DNA from: Nevskiales bacterium
GTDB taxonomy: Bacteria > Pseudomonadota > Gammaproteobacteria > Steroidobacterales > GCA-2729495
DNA length: 64,000 nt
Reading direction: 5' to 3'
NCBI GenBank assembly: GCA_011526045.1
Contig: WYBE01000049.1
Coordinates: forward strand, 62,001-126,000
Made by a program: the position numbers and the translations under genes
The notes under the pieces: generated by a model
Database searches by the model: none
What the model was told of the DNA's origin: nothing
Seen by the model: the letters and a program-made list of their open reading frames with translations, nothing else
In this document: piece by piece, positions 1 through 6,672 of the stretch
Layout: each line of letters opens with the position of its first letter
Numbering within the stretch: the first letter of the stretch is position 1

Positions 1-631
1 CCCGGCGCAGACGCCCGGCCTCGCGGGTCAGGTAGTTATTACGCTGGCCCTCGGGGATCGCACCGGTGGCTGCATGATCCGCACCGTTGCCCGCGCCCGG
101 TGCATGGCGCGCGACAATCGCGGTCAGATCAGGCAGTCCCTCCTCGGCATCACCCACCTGCCATGTCTCGCCCGTCCACGCGCAGAACCGCCTGCTGGTG
201 TATATCTCGATGCCTGCGGTTTTGCGCGTCACCGATGCGGTACACAGGCCGAAGATGTGCAGCCCGCGGCCCGACTGCGAAACGCAGATCAGCGCGCCGG
301 CCTCGCGCGCCGCGTCGAAGATCGCGCGCTGTTCTGCGGTCCCGATGAAATCGCGCGATTCACTCAGGCAGTTGTCGAGATCGATAAAAACCAGCGGCGG
401 CGACACGTCCAGTCCGACGCTGAAACCCTTGCCGTTCATCGCCAGCGCCGCATCCTGCGCCTGCTCGAAAGTCACCAGGCGCGAGCGGTCGGCGGCCTCG
501 CCGATCCGTCCGCGGCGCAGAGTACCGTCCGCATAGTGCGGTACCTTTTTCGGCTTTTCGCCCGCCGCGCCGCCCTCCAGGCGCCAGAGGAGCCAGCGGG
601 GGTCATTCACAATGTCGGCCAGCGTCGTCAT
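1..631 (-). CDS. Prim-pol (AEP-type) replication primase, N-terminal part
   Basis: The first 210 residues are visible; the gene runs off the left edge. It looks like the primase-polymerase domain of phage and plasmid replication primases. An early 'KPKKVPHYADG' segment is followed by GLDVSPPLVFIDLDN (acidic pair IDLD, the usual metal site near residues 90-100), then SQSGRGLHIFG (the conserved His motif) and IEIYTSRRF. Near the edge, RNNYLTREAGRLRR resembles the linker after the catalytic domain. A helicase domain may follow outside the window. The ATG overlaps the stop of the upstream Cys-pair gene as ATGA, which fixes the start. Likely role: autonomous replication of the excised element. The frame gives no complete ATG-to-stop ORF, so it is easily missed. 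Confidence 0.78.
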   Translation of the reverse strand, partial: MTTLADIVNDPRWLLWRLEGGAAGEKPKKVPHYADGTLRRGRIGEAADRSRLVTFEQAQDAALAMNGKGFSVGLDVSPPLVFIDLDNCLSESRDFIGTAEQRAIFDAAREAGALICVSQSGRGLHIFGLCTASVTRKTAGIEIYTSRRFCAWTGETWQVGDAEEGLPDLTAIVARHAPGAGNGADHAATGAIPEGQRNNYLTREAGRLRR

Positions 632-828
632 GCTGTGCCCTCCGCGTCGAGCAGTCGCAGCTCAACCTGCGCGGCAATGTCCCGATGATCGCGATAACAG
701 CGCGCGGCACGCGCCGAACACTCAGCGCAGAGCAGGTGCGGATACTCGCGGCCGTCGTGCGTGACGTACAGGCACGGCGTGGCGTCAGCGCCAGCACGGC
801 CGCCACAGGCAGCGCAACAGGCACTCAT
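628..828 (-). CDS. Small Cys-pair (zinc-ribbon-like) protein, 66 aa
   Basis: The protein begins MSACCAACGG and carries a second pair, CAECSARAARC, around residues 34-44. This is a CxxC...CxxC layout typical of small zinc-binding phage proteins. Its ATG overlaps the stop of the upstream HTH gene and its stop overlaps the ATG of the primase, both as ATGA, so it is embedded in a translationally coupled chain. That coupling is the main reason to accept so short a gene. The family is not recognised. It could be a DNA- or RNA-binding accessory of replication, but this is only a guess from context. Confidence 0.65.
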   Translation of the reverse strand: MSACCAACGGRAGADATPCLYVTHDGREYPHLLCAECSARAARCYRDHRDIAAQVELRLLDAEGTA

Positions 829-1061
829 GCCGTGCCTCGCGCGAGCCAGGTTTGCACTTGGTCAAGCGGCAATCGCAGCGCCTGCGATATATCGGCCGCG
901 GTCAGGCCGCTGTGAAACATGCGCATGACCTCATCGTGCAGGCCAGCGTCGTCGGGCCGGTTCGCCTGTGCGCGACGAATGTATTCGTCGTCGGTGACGT
1001 GCCCGGCCAGCGCGGCGAGTGCTGGGTTGTCGAGCTTGCCGGCGATGCGGCGGCGGGTCAT
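825..1061 (-). CDS. Small HTH-like protein, 78 aa
   Basis: The C-terminal half (MFHSGLTAADISQALRLPL and then a WLARG tail) reads as a helix-turn-helix of the type that scans for 'sg.s..eIA..l.l....v'. The N-terminal part is basic (MTRRRIAGK). An upstream in-frame start at 1097 exists, but the ATG at 1061 overlaps the TGA of the TOPRIM gene as ATGA, so 1061 is preferred. No family name is certain. It may be a local regulator or DNA-binding helper of the replication block. Confidence 0.62.
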   Translation of the reverse strand: MTRRRIAGKLDNPALAALAGHVTDDEYIRRAQANRPDDAGLHDEVMRMFHSGLTAADISQALRLPLDQVQTWLARGTA

Positions 1062-1954
1062 AGCGTCGCCCTCGCGCCGTCGAGCCGGCTCTGCCAATCT
1101 TTCAGAAAATCGGCCATTGAGTCGGTTTCAACACCTTCGATTTCTCTTGCGCGGCGCCAGGCCGCCTGATCGATAAAGTTTTGGATCGCGACTTCAACCT
1201 TTTCGCGAAGGCGCGGCGGTGGCATGGCGTCCACCTCCCAGCAGCGCGTGCCGTACCGCCCGACAAACCAGCGGTAGCGCGCATCGCCCGACTTGCTGGA
1301 TGCAGCGAAACCCGGCAGGGCGGCAACGTCATCCCGTCGCAGCGCGACGCGCATAACGGTGAGGCGGCCTCCGTAGCGCGCCAGTCGTTCGGGCAGGTCG
1401 ATCTCTGACATGTACAGACCGGAGGGGTCGAAGTCTCCGACGTAGAGCACCGTCAGCGGGCGGGGGTCCGATACTGAGTCGTCGGCCGCGCCGCGCACGA
1501 CGGTTGCGCTGGCGAAACCGTGCATGACGCGGAACGAAAGTCCGTACTCGTTGAGGATCGGTGCGAGGGTGCCGCGCACCGTGCCCTTCTCACTCCACAC
1601 CTCCAGGCGCAGCGGCTGATCCTGCCAATAGTCGCGCCGGTACTGGCGCACAGCCGCGGTGATGATGGCGTTCGGATTGCTCCAGGTGCCGGCGAGCTCA
1701 GGCTCGCGCGTCTCATCGACAAGCCACTCCCACGGGATGAGTCCTTCCTCGCGAGCAGCAACGAGAGCCCGGCTCACCTTATCGGTGGACAGCTTGCCCA
1801 TGTCGGCGATCAGGCCGAGCGTAAAGAGGCGGTAGCACACGGCCCGGACCGTTGCAGGCTGTATCTCAGCGAGTATTTCGCGGCTTGCCTCAATAAGCCT
1901 GATCGTGGCTTGAGCCCTGCCTCGCCCGCGTCGCCTGACCGGCATGGCGTTCAT
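1058..1954 (-). CDS. Topo VI-A/Spo11-like TOPRIM protein, 298 aa
   Basis: The layout resembles subunit A of type IIB topoisomerases and Spo11. An N-terminal winged-helix-like segment contains ATVRAVCYRLF, where Tyr41 matches the place of the catalytic tyrosine of the 5Y-CAP domain. A TOPRIM domain follows, with EVWSEKGTV (Glu122-Lys) and YVGDFDPSG (Asp174, Asp176). A late segment WEVDAMPPPRLREKV resembles the 'E.eALPP..L' stretch of such TOPRIM proteins. No B (GHKL ATPase) subunit is visible in the window. A longer reading frame reaches 2143, but the ATG at 1954 has a GGAGG upstream and overlaps the TGA of the 57-aa gene as ATGA. Relatives consisting of an A subunit alone are known from mobile elements. 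Whether it cuts DNA here is not shown. Confidence 0.7.
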   Translation of the reverse strand: MNAMPVRRRGRGRAQATIRLIEASREILAEIQPATVRAVCYRLFTLGLIADMGKLSTDKVSRALVAAREEGLIPWEWLVDETREPELAGTWSNPNAIITAAVRQYRRDYWQDQPLRLEVWSEKGTVRGTLAPILNEYGLSFRVMHGFASATVVRGAADDSVSDPRPLTVLYVGDFDPSGLYMSEIDLPERLARYGGRLTVMRVALRRDDVAALPGFAASSKSGDARYRWFVGRYGTRCWEVDAMPPPRLREKVEVAIQNFIDQAAWRRAREIEGVETDSMADFLKDWQSRLDGARATL

Positions 1955-2124
1955 CCCCGCACGCCCTCCAGCAGCACGGCCATCTGGCGCTGATGCCATG
2001 CAACCCGCACCCATGCCCAACATCTGTGACAGAACCGGGTGGATGCCCTCGTCGGATTGAATCCGTATCCGCACAGATCGCACGTCCGGCGGCGGGGTGC
2101 GAATCGCAGGATTCTGGCGTTCAT
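1951..2124 (-). CDS. 57-aa protein with two CxxC pairs
   Basis: This gene is in a different frame from the N-terminal extension of the TOPRIM ORF and is too short for common ORF cut-offs. It starts MNARILRFAPRRR and carries TCDLCGYGFNP and FCHRCWAWV, two CxxC pairs about 14 residues apart (residues 15-18 and 32-35), so it is a likely zinc-knuckle protein. Its ATG overlaps the stop of the upstream gene (2121-2124) and its TGA overlaps the ATG of the TOPRIM gene (1951-1954), both as ATGA. The perfect double overlap plus the metal-site pattern make it convincing. Function unknown; the basic N-terminus suggests nucleic-acid binding. Confidence 0.68.
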   Translation of the reverse strand: MNARILRFAPRRRTCDLCGYGFNPTRASTRFCHRCWAWVRVAWHQRQMAVLLEGVRG

Positions 2125-2474
2125 GCGGCCACCCCCTCCGCATGGATACCCCCGGCCGGAAGTCGGCTGTTTTGCCGTTTCCTGATGGCTCCGGCGTCGA
2201 GTTCTGCCCTTATCCAGAATCCGGCAGCGTTCCGGCTCCAGCCCTTCGCCTGCATTTCCTCCGCCGTCAGGCAGCTGCGGCCTGCACCGTGGGGGCCGAC
2301 GCGATGAGCATCAAAAACGGATGGGGAGTTAAAGCAGTCGTTGCACGCCGAGCAGCGGCACCTGTTGCCGGTCAATGTCGGTCGGGGTATCGTGCGAGAT
2401 GTCTGATCGCCTAGCTCTGGGGTCTGGTGGTTTGCCGCTACCAGGCCCCTTCTAGTGTCTGGGGGGCCCTTCAT
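2121..2474 (-). CDS. Phage-type zinc-finger-like protein, 117 aa
   Basis: The central block has CSACNDCFNSPSVFDAHR, then GRSCLTAEEMQAKGWSRN and GFWI. This C..C..F...FD.HR....CL...EM...G...n..G.WI pattern recurs in small hypothetical proteins of gammaproteobacterial phages and islands, and looks like a Cys/His metal site. The first 35 or so residues are low-complexity and could be untranslated, but the ATG at 2474 overlaps the TGA of the AlpA-like gene as ATGA and is kept. The stop overlaps the ATG of the 57-aa gene. No enzymatic function can be assigned. Confidence 0.62.
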   Translation of the reverse strand: MKGPPDTRRGLVAANHQTPELGDQTSRTIPRPTLTGNRCRCSACNDCFNSPSVFDAHRVGPHGAGRSCLTAEEMQAKGWSRNAAGFWIRAELDAGAIRKRQNSRLPAGGIHAEGVAA

Positions 2475-2674
2475 GCAGCCCGCCCTTCACCCGCCTGGGC
2501 GAGTGCATCGTCAACCCGTTGCAGGGTTTCCTCCCACCAGGCGTCCGAGTTGCCGAGACGCAGGTCGGGCGGCGGGAGAACCCCGCGCTCCTGCATCCGG
2601 TACGTCGTTTTAAGCGAGCAGTCGTACCGCCGCGCGACTGCGGGGCGTCGGCTCGCTTTTCGGTTTGTGGTCAT
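2471..2674 (-). CDS. AlpA/excisionase-like HTH protein, 67 aa
   Basis: A MerR/AlpA-type winged helix: RRPAVARRYDCSLKTTYRMQ reads as the DNA-binding helix pair, followed by the wing 'GVLPPPDLRLGNSDAWW', which matches the typical 'g.fP.p..lg.r...W...ei' of AlpA proteins. Such proteins act as recombination directionality factors or as activators of the element's integrase. A GTG lies two codons upstream, but the ATG at 2674 has GGAG at a good distance and is chosen. It is the first gene of the tightly coupled leftward chain. A dyad (2730-2750) lies just upstream. Confidence 0.72.
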   Translation of the reverse strand: MTTNRKASRRPAVARRYDCSLKTTYRMQERGVLPPPDLRLGNSDAWWEETLQRVDDALAQAGEGRAA

Positions 2675-2729
2675 CTGCACTCCGGCGGCGGGTCGTGTCC
2701 CGCCATGTGGAGGCAGCTTAGTTATCGGG

Positions 2730-2750
2730 TTAGCGGCGCAACCCTGCTAA
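2730..2750. promoter_or_regulatory. Dyad TTAGC-N11-GCTAA before the AlpA-like gene
   Basis: Five-base arms TTAGC (2730-2734) and GCTAA (2746-2750) flank an 11-base spacer in the only gap of the leftward gene chain (2675-2746). It overlaps the stop of the DUF6499-like gene. The position suits an operator for the AlpA-to-primase run. No convincing -10/-35 pair was found, so this is suggestive only. Confidence 0.3.
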
Positions 2751-3388
2751 ACAGCGCGGAGGGTAAGTCGGTCCTGTTGCTTGCGCGCTGCTGCGTGCCA
2801 CCGGCTGACGGTGCTTTTCGCGGGCAACTCCTCATGGAGATATGAGCCGATGCTGTGGGGCGACGCGCCCGAGGCGTAGGCGTCGAGGACGCGGAGGTAG
2901 AGTAGCCACTTACTCCGTTCCCTCTTCGTCGGGTCAAACCCTCTTTTTTTCTGCTCGGCTTCGAGATGTGGTTTGAGGAACCGGAGCTGGTCGGAGATTG
3001 GTTCCGCCAAGTCGATCCGGCAGCGGATAAACCCCATGAGGTCGTCAGCAAACTGCCTGCCGGGCGAGGAATGGACATTCCACGCCGGGGCCCGCGGAAA
3101 AAATTCCGGGTAGCAGGCGGGGGTCGCCGGGTCGAGTAGCTGCGCGACTCCGTATTTCCGCATCATAGCTTTGGCGGCAGGCTTGAGAACGGCCTCGAGG
3201 GTGCCGCGCCCGTTTAAGAACGTCACTGTTTCGCACGAATCTGGCAAGCGGGCGAAGTCTCTCTGATAGTCTGCGCGACGCCTTAGAAACTGCCAGCGCC
3301 AGACCATGATCGGCGCATTAATCATCGGGTAGCCCTTCGTCCCTTTCCAGTCGGGGAGCCAATCAGGAGCGGGAGTGCGCTTCGCCAT
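2747..3388 (-). CDS. DUF6499/DUF2285-like regulator, 213 aa
   Basis: Near the N-terminus, PDWKGTKGYPMINAP and WRWQFLRRRADYQRDF match the 'pDWr....Y.......aWEFLRRnp.Y...f' signature of the DUF6499 'transcriptional regulator' domain. The C-terminal part (LYLRVLDAYASGASPHSIG) resembles the DUF2285 HTH segment common in the same proteins. Such proteins occur next to integrases in islands and ICEs. The true start is the ATG at 3388, which overlaps the integrase stop as TGATG; the open frame continues upstream inside int but is not used. Expected role: control of integration, excision or transfer genes. Confidence 0.7.
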   Translation of the reverse strand: MAKRTPAPDWLPDWKGTKGYPMINAPIMVWRWQFLRRRADYQRDFARLPDSCETVTFLNGRGTLEAVLKPAAKAMMRKYGVAQLLDPATPACYPEFFPRAPAWNVHSSPGRQFADDLMGFIRCRIDLAEPISDQLRFLKPHLEAEQKKRGFDPTKRERSKWLLYLRVLDAYASGASPHSIGSYLHEELPAKSTVSRWHAAARKQQDRLTLRAV

Positions 3389-4770
3389 CACGCGACCTTT
3401 CGCTGACGCGCTTTGCCGATGTTCGTAACCTTCGGCCGATTGCCCTTGATGACCTCCTCCAGGTGTCGGCACCATTTCTCGAGCGCCTGCCGTTTTTCCT
3501 CGGTATAGGGGTGCTGGTCGTAAACCTTGTCCATGCCCTCGAGCTTGTGATTGACGACCTTTTTCGCGGTGATGCTATCGACGCCGAGCGCGGCCAGTCC
3601 CGTGCGGACAGTCCTCCGCAAGTCGTGCGGGGTGAAGGCGTCGAGCTCGAAAAATTCCCGGTTTCGTCGGATCGCGTGCGCTGCCGCTTTCTCCTCGACG
3701 GGGACATCCTTCGCCTTACGGAAGGCCGGAAACAGCCAGCGGGCGAGGGCGGCATCGGGGTTGTCCTTCCGGTCATTCTCGAGCTTCGCCTCGTGCACCG
3801 CGCGCAGCTCCTCGAGCACCTGGACGGCCAGCGGGGCGAGGGGGATTGTGTGCTCGCGCTCGTTCTTCGACCGCGTGGCGGGAATCGTCCAGCTGGGGTC
3901 ATCGGCCTCGAGGTCGAACTCCGACCACTCCGCGCGCGTCGCCTCGCCGGGCCGGCAGCCGGTCGTGAGAATCAGCCGGTAGACGTAGCGCATCATGGGC
4001 AACATTGCAGCCACGTCCAACGCCCGCCAGAAAGCTCGAATTTCGTCGTCCTTTAGGGCGCGCTCGCGGTGCGGTTCCACCTTCATCGGGCGGGCGAGGT
4101 CGCGGCAGGGATTTTCCGCAGCGCGCAGCCAGCCCCGCGCAACGGCATGAGAAAACATTTGTTTCAGAATCGAGAACGTGCGGTTTGCGCCGATGGGCGC
4201 CCCCCGGTCTCGAACCTTACGCAACAAGGCGGCGATCTCGTGCGGCTCAATGTCCGTCACCGGCCGATCACCGATGGGGGGGATGATGTCCTTCTCGATG
4301 ATACGTTGGACCTCGGGCCAGCTCTTGCGAATGCGTCCGGGTTTCTTGCTCGCGACCCATGTCTTGCTCGCCGGGTCGAGGGCCATTTGCCGACACTCAC
4401 CGTTGATGAAGTGATCGGCCAGTGCGGCGACGGTCCGCGAGGTCTTGCGGGCACGCTCCCGGCGCTCTTGCTCGCGCTGCACCTGCTCCTGGATGCGCGC
4501 CTCTTTCGGCGTCGTCTTGGCCTCGAGCTGCTCGCGGCAGGCTTTGCGTGCAGCATGAGCGCCCCGCAGTGTCATGGTGGGATACGTGCCGAGGGTGACG
4601 CGCTCGGTCTTGCCTTTCACCGTGTATCGGAACAGCCATGACTTCGCCCCGGATGGGAACACGCGGCATTGCAACCCCCGCTGATGGGGGGCGACGCCGG
4701 TCTCGGTCACGTCATACCGATCGGCTCGGGGCTTCAGTTGCTTGATGTATTGCTCGGTGAATCGCGGCAT
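3388..4770 (-). CDS. int: P4-type tyrosine site-specific integrase, 460 aa
   Basis: It integrates and excises the element at the tRNA-Pro site. An N-terminal DUF4102-like arm-binding domain (residues 1-90, VTLGTYPTMTL) is followed by a SAM-like core-binding domain (about 110-215) and the catalytic domain. All catalytic residues are visible: Arg273 in TGCRPGEA, Lys302, His382 and Arg385 in TPHDLRRT, His408 in VVNHKLEG, and nucleophile Tyr417 in DKVYDQH. The open frame extends to 4869, but the ATG at 4770 has AGGAG seven bases upstream and gives the usual MPRFTEQYIKQL beginning. Its upstream region holds a cluster of GGGGGACAGT repeats. Transcription points away from the attachment site. Confidence 0.95.
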   Translation of the reverse strand: MPRFTEQYIKQLKPRADRYDVTETGVAPHQRGLQCRVFPSGAKSWLFRYTVKGKTERVTLGTYPTMTLRGAHAARKACREQLEAKTTPKEARIQEQVQREQERRERARKTSRTVAALADHFINGECRQMALDPASKTWVASKKPGRIRKSWPEVQRIIEKDIIPPIGDRPVTDIEPHEIAALLRKVRDRGAPIGANRTFSILKQMFSHAVARGWLRAAENPCRDLARPMKVEPHRERALKDDEIRAFWRALDVAAMLPMMRYVYRLILTTGCRPGEATRAEWSEFDLEADDPSWTIPATRSKNEREHTIPLAPLAVQVLEELRAVHEAKLENDRKDNPDAALARWLFPAFRKAKDVPVEEKAAAHAIRRNREFFELDAFTPHDLRRTVRTGLAALGVDSITAKKVVNHKLEGMDKVYDQHPYTEEKRQALEKWCRHLEEVIKGNRPKVTNIGKARQRKVA

Positions 4771-4785
4771 GGCGGCACTCCTGAA

Positions 4786-4950
4786 ACTGTCCCCCGGACT
4801 GTCCCCCAACTGTCCCCCGGATCGTGGAGGACGGGGACGGAAACTCCCTGTTGACCGACCCCCTGCCAATTCCGTAGAAGGTCGCTTAGGGTGATTTCGG
4901 AGCGGGGGCGGTCCTGCAAAACTGTCCCCCGGCCCTTCTGGGGGGACAGT
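4786..4950. repeat. ACTGTCCCCC repeats: probable integrase arm or RDF sites
   Basis: The exact decamer ACTGTCCCCC occurs at 4786-4795, 4798-4807, 4809-4818 and 4921-4930, and its inverse at 4941-4950; the last two form a hairpin with a 10-base loop. The first three are spaced 12 and 11 bases apart, about one helical turn. Degenerate copies follow up to about 4990. The array lies between int and its attachment site, where arm-type integrase or excisionase sites are expected. It may also control int, whose ribosome site begins at the edge of the array. The 4771-5078 gap holds no gene. Confidence 0.6.
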
Positions 4951-5078
4951 TTGAGCGTGTCTTGGGCTGTCCGCAAGTGTCCCGCTATGGGACGGTCAGA
5001 TTCGCGAAATACCGAGAAAAACAGCGTTTAAACGACGATCAGCGCCGGGACGAAGCGGGACAGAATAGGGCACAAAAT

Positions 5079-5128
5079 TCTGCATGGGGTGCAGGGGGTC
5101 GCTGGTTCGAATCCAGTCGCCCCGACCA
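5079..5128 (+). other. Attachment site: 3' fragment of tRNA-Pro(GGG)
   Basis: The fragment contains the anticodon arm (stem TCTGC/GCAGG, loop ATGGGGT, giving anticodon GGG), the variable region, the T arm with TTCGAAT loop, the acceptor 3' strand CGCCCCG, discriminator A and CCA. The matching 5' acceptor strand CGGGGCG and the D arm are absent upstream, so this is a truncated copy and not a functional tRNA. The similarity begins at about 5079, suggesting a crossover core of up to 50 bases. The intact tRNA-Pro should be at the other end of the element. Confidence 0.88.
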
Positions 5129-5334
5129 ATAAATTCATATGGCACCAACGAATCCTGCCGGCTGCAGGTATCGGGTACGACAAAGGTAACAGTGGCCCGC
5201 GTAACCATCCGGCATCCGGCCACCTTCCGCCGTGGCTGCATCGGGCGGGAAGTTCTTTTGATGGCCATGGAATGGCCGATCCGGCCAGGAAGCAGTCCGG
5301 CTCTTGTCAGGTTCTGCCAATTCCCCCGAAAGCG
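5129..5334. other. Gene-free stretch after the attachment site
   Basis: No convincing gene is seen. Short open frames here are shadows created by the tRNA fragment; one encodes the familiar antisense-tRNA peptide 'GDWIRTSDP'. The stretch leads to the promoter of the Rieske oxygenase gene. Confidence 0.5.
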
Positions 5335-5368
5335 TTGCGTCTGATCATATTGTCATTATAATATGACA
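5335..5368 (+). promoter_or_regulatory. Promoter with dyad TGTCAT-N6-ATGACA before the Rieske gene
   Basis: A sigma70-like promoter: -35 TTGCGT (5335-5340), 16-base spacer, perfect -10 TATAAT (5357-5362). The -10 box is exactly the centre of an 18-base dyad, TGTCAT (5351-5356) and ATGACA (5363-5368), so a dimeric repressor would block the promoter. The start codon is about 54 bases beyond the -10. Confidence 0.65.
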
Positions 5369-5421
5369 TCGTTGCCGACCGGACGGGCGAGCGGTGACGA
5401 ACAACAGCCTGGAGGCCATTT

Positions 5422-6558
5422 ATGCTGATCAATAACTGGTACGTAGCTGCCGGATCCCATGAGGTGACTGCGAAGAAGCCGATCGGGGTTCGAATGCTCT
5501 GTTGCGATTTTGTCCTGTTTCGCGACGACAAGGGCAAGGCGGTCTGTCTGAGCGGCGTCTGCTGTCATCGCGGCGCGATCCTCTCCGGAGGCGAGATCAA
5601 CAATCACAATGTGGTTTGCCCGTATCACGGCTGGGAGTTCAGCGGTTCCGGCAAATGTACGCTGATACCGTCCCAGGGCCCGGAAGGCGCCATTCCGAAG
5701 CGGGTGCGGGTTGATAGCTACCCGACGCAGGAAAAGTACGGGTGGGTCTGGGTGTTTCTGGGGGATCTTGCCGAGAACGAGCGGCCAAAGATTCCCGACC
5801 TGTTCCCGGAATACGATGACAACGAGGGATGGAAGCGCATACCGTACGGCTTCGAAGCAAAAGCTAACTGGATGCGGTTCGAAGAGAACTCACTCGACAC
5901 GGCGCACACCCAGTTCGTGCACCGCGTGTTCGGCAGCAAGCGGACGCCCAAATTGCAGCCTACGCCCATCGAACTGACGGAATGGGGTGCGCGGGTTTCG
6001 CGCACGAAGCCTGCGCCAAAGCCCGATCAGAAGTACGGGAAGGTTGCCGAGCTTCTCTCGGTCGAGCGGCGTACGACGAACGTGACCCTGGAGTTCAGCG
6101 TTGTGGGACTGTGTCATCGAATCCAGCCGACCTTCAAGGAAGGGATGACCCAGATCAATTTCAGCGCCCGTACGCCCATCGATCAGAAGCTGAGTCGGGC
6201 CGTTGGCTGGCAGGCCCGTAACTATTTGAAGGAGCCTGAATACGATGCCGAGCGCATCGCCGGGATTCTTCTGGCGGTGGAAGAGGACCTGTCGGTGGTC
6301 GAGACTGTCGTCCCGCCGCTTACACCGCCGTCCCTGACTGATGAGTTCCTGATCGAATCCGACAGCATGGAGGTCGCATTCCGCAAATCCTGCTGGAAGT
6401 GGGCAAACAAGGGCTGGGAAATCGACATGCCCAAGTTCGAGGAATTGAGCAAGACACAGGTGCTGGTGATTCCCTCGCCGGAGCGACGCAGCGATCCTAA
6501 GAACTGGGTGCACAAGGCGGTGCCATTGAAGCCCGCCGGGTCCCGGCCGGCCGAGTAG
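5422..6558 (+). CDS. Rieske non-heme iron oxygenase, alpha subunit
   Basis: A 378-aa terminal oxygenase of the aromatic-ring-hydroxylating or O-demethylating type (VanA/phthalate dioxygenase-like). The Rieske [2Fe-2S] site is C-x-H (CCHRGAILSGG, about residues 47-50) and CPYHGWEF about 17 residues later. The mononuclear iron site is visible as NSLDTAHTQFVH near residue 155-165. The protein starts MLINNWYVAAGS, typical of the family. An AGGC-type ribosome site precedes the ATG. No reductase or ferredoxin lies beside it; the nearest ferredoxin is at 34.1 kb. It is followed by a hairpin and a two-cupin gene on the same strand. The substrate is unknown. Confidence 0.9.
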   Translation: MLINNWYVAAGSHEVTAKKPIGVRMLCCDFVLFRDDKGKAVCLSGVCCHRGAILSGGEINNHNVVCPYHGWEFSGSGKCTLIPSQGPEGAIPKRVRVDSYPTQEKYGWVWVFLGDLAENERPKIPDLFPEYDDNEGWKRIPYGFEAKANWMRFEENSLDTAHTQFVHRVFGSKRTPKLQPTPIELTEWGARVSRTKPAPKPDQKYGKVAELLSVERRTTNVTLEFSVVGLCHRIQPTFKEGMTQINFSARTPIDQKLSRAVGWQARNYLKEPEYDAERIAGILLAVEEDLSVVETVVPPLTPPSLTDEFLIESDSMEVAFRKSCWKWANKGWEIDMPKFEELSKTQVLVIPSPERRSDPKNWVHKAVPLKPAGSRPAE

Positions 6559-6596
6559 CGCTGGCCCCGGACTGGGGTAGACTGTGCGACGATGGT

Positions 6597-6626
6597 GGCC
6601 GCGGGCATCACAAGGTGCCCGCGGCC
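6597..6626 (+). terminator. 11-bp hairpin between oxygenase and cupin genes
   Basis: Perfect inverted repeat GGCCGCGGGCA (6597-6607) and TGCCCGCGGCC (6616-6626) with an 8-base loop, followed by a T-poor tail. It lies 39 bases after the oxygenase stop and 46 before the cupin start. It could be a weak intrinsic terminator or an mRNA-stabilising hairpin that lowers cupin expression. Confidence 0.45.
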
Positions 6627-6672
6627 CGCTTTGCGGTTCGGGTTTTCAATCTACCGGGAGCATTTGAAGGAA

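Larger units (their letters stand above)
1..5128. mobile_element. Right end of an integrative element (satellite/island-like)
   Basis: A tyrosine integrase lies next to a truncated 3' end of tRNA-Pro, followed leftward by regulators, small Cys-pair proteins, a TOPRIM protein and a primase, all on the minus strand. The integrase-AlpA-primase arrangement is that of P4-like satellites and related chromosomal islands. No capsid, tail, portal or conjugation gene is visible in this part. The left end and the intact tRNA-Pro lie outside the window, so total size and cargo are unknown. The boundary at 5128 is the last base of the tRNA CCA end; host-type genes start just beyond. Confidence 0.85.

Noticed and set aside
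4786-4990. CRISPR-like repeat array
   Set aside because: Repeats are 10 bases with almost no spacers and one is inverted; no cas genes are present.
4996-5268. 90-residue minus-strand frame containing GDWIRTSDP
   Set aside because: This peptide is the classic artefact of reading a tRNA fragment antisense.
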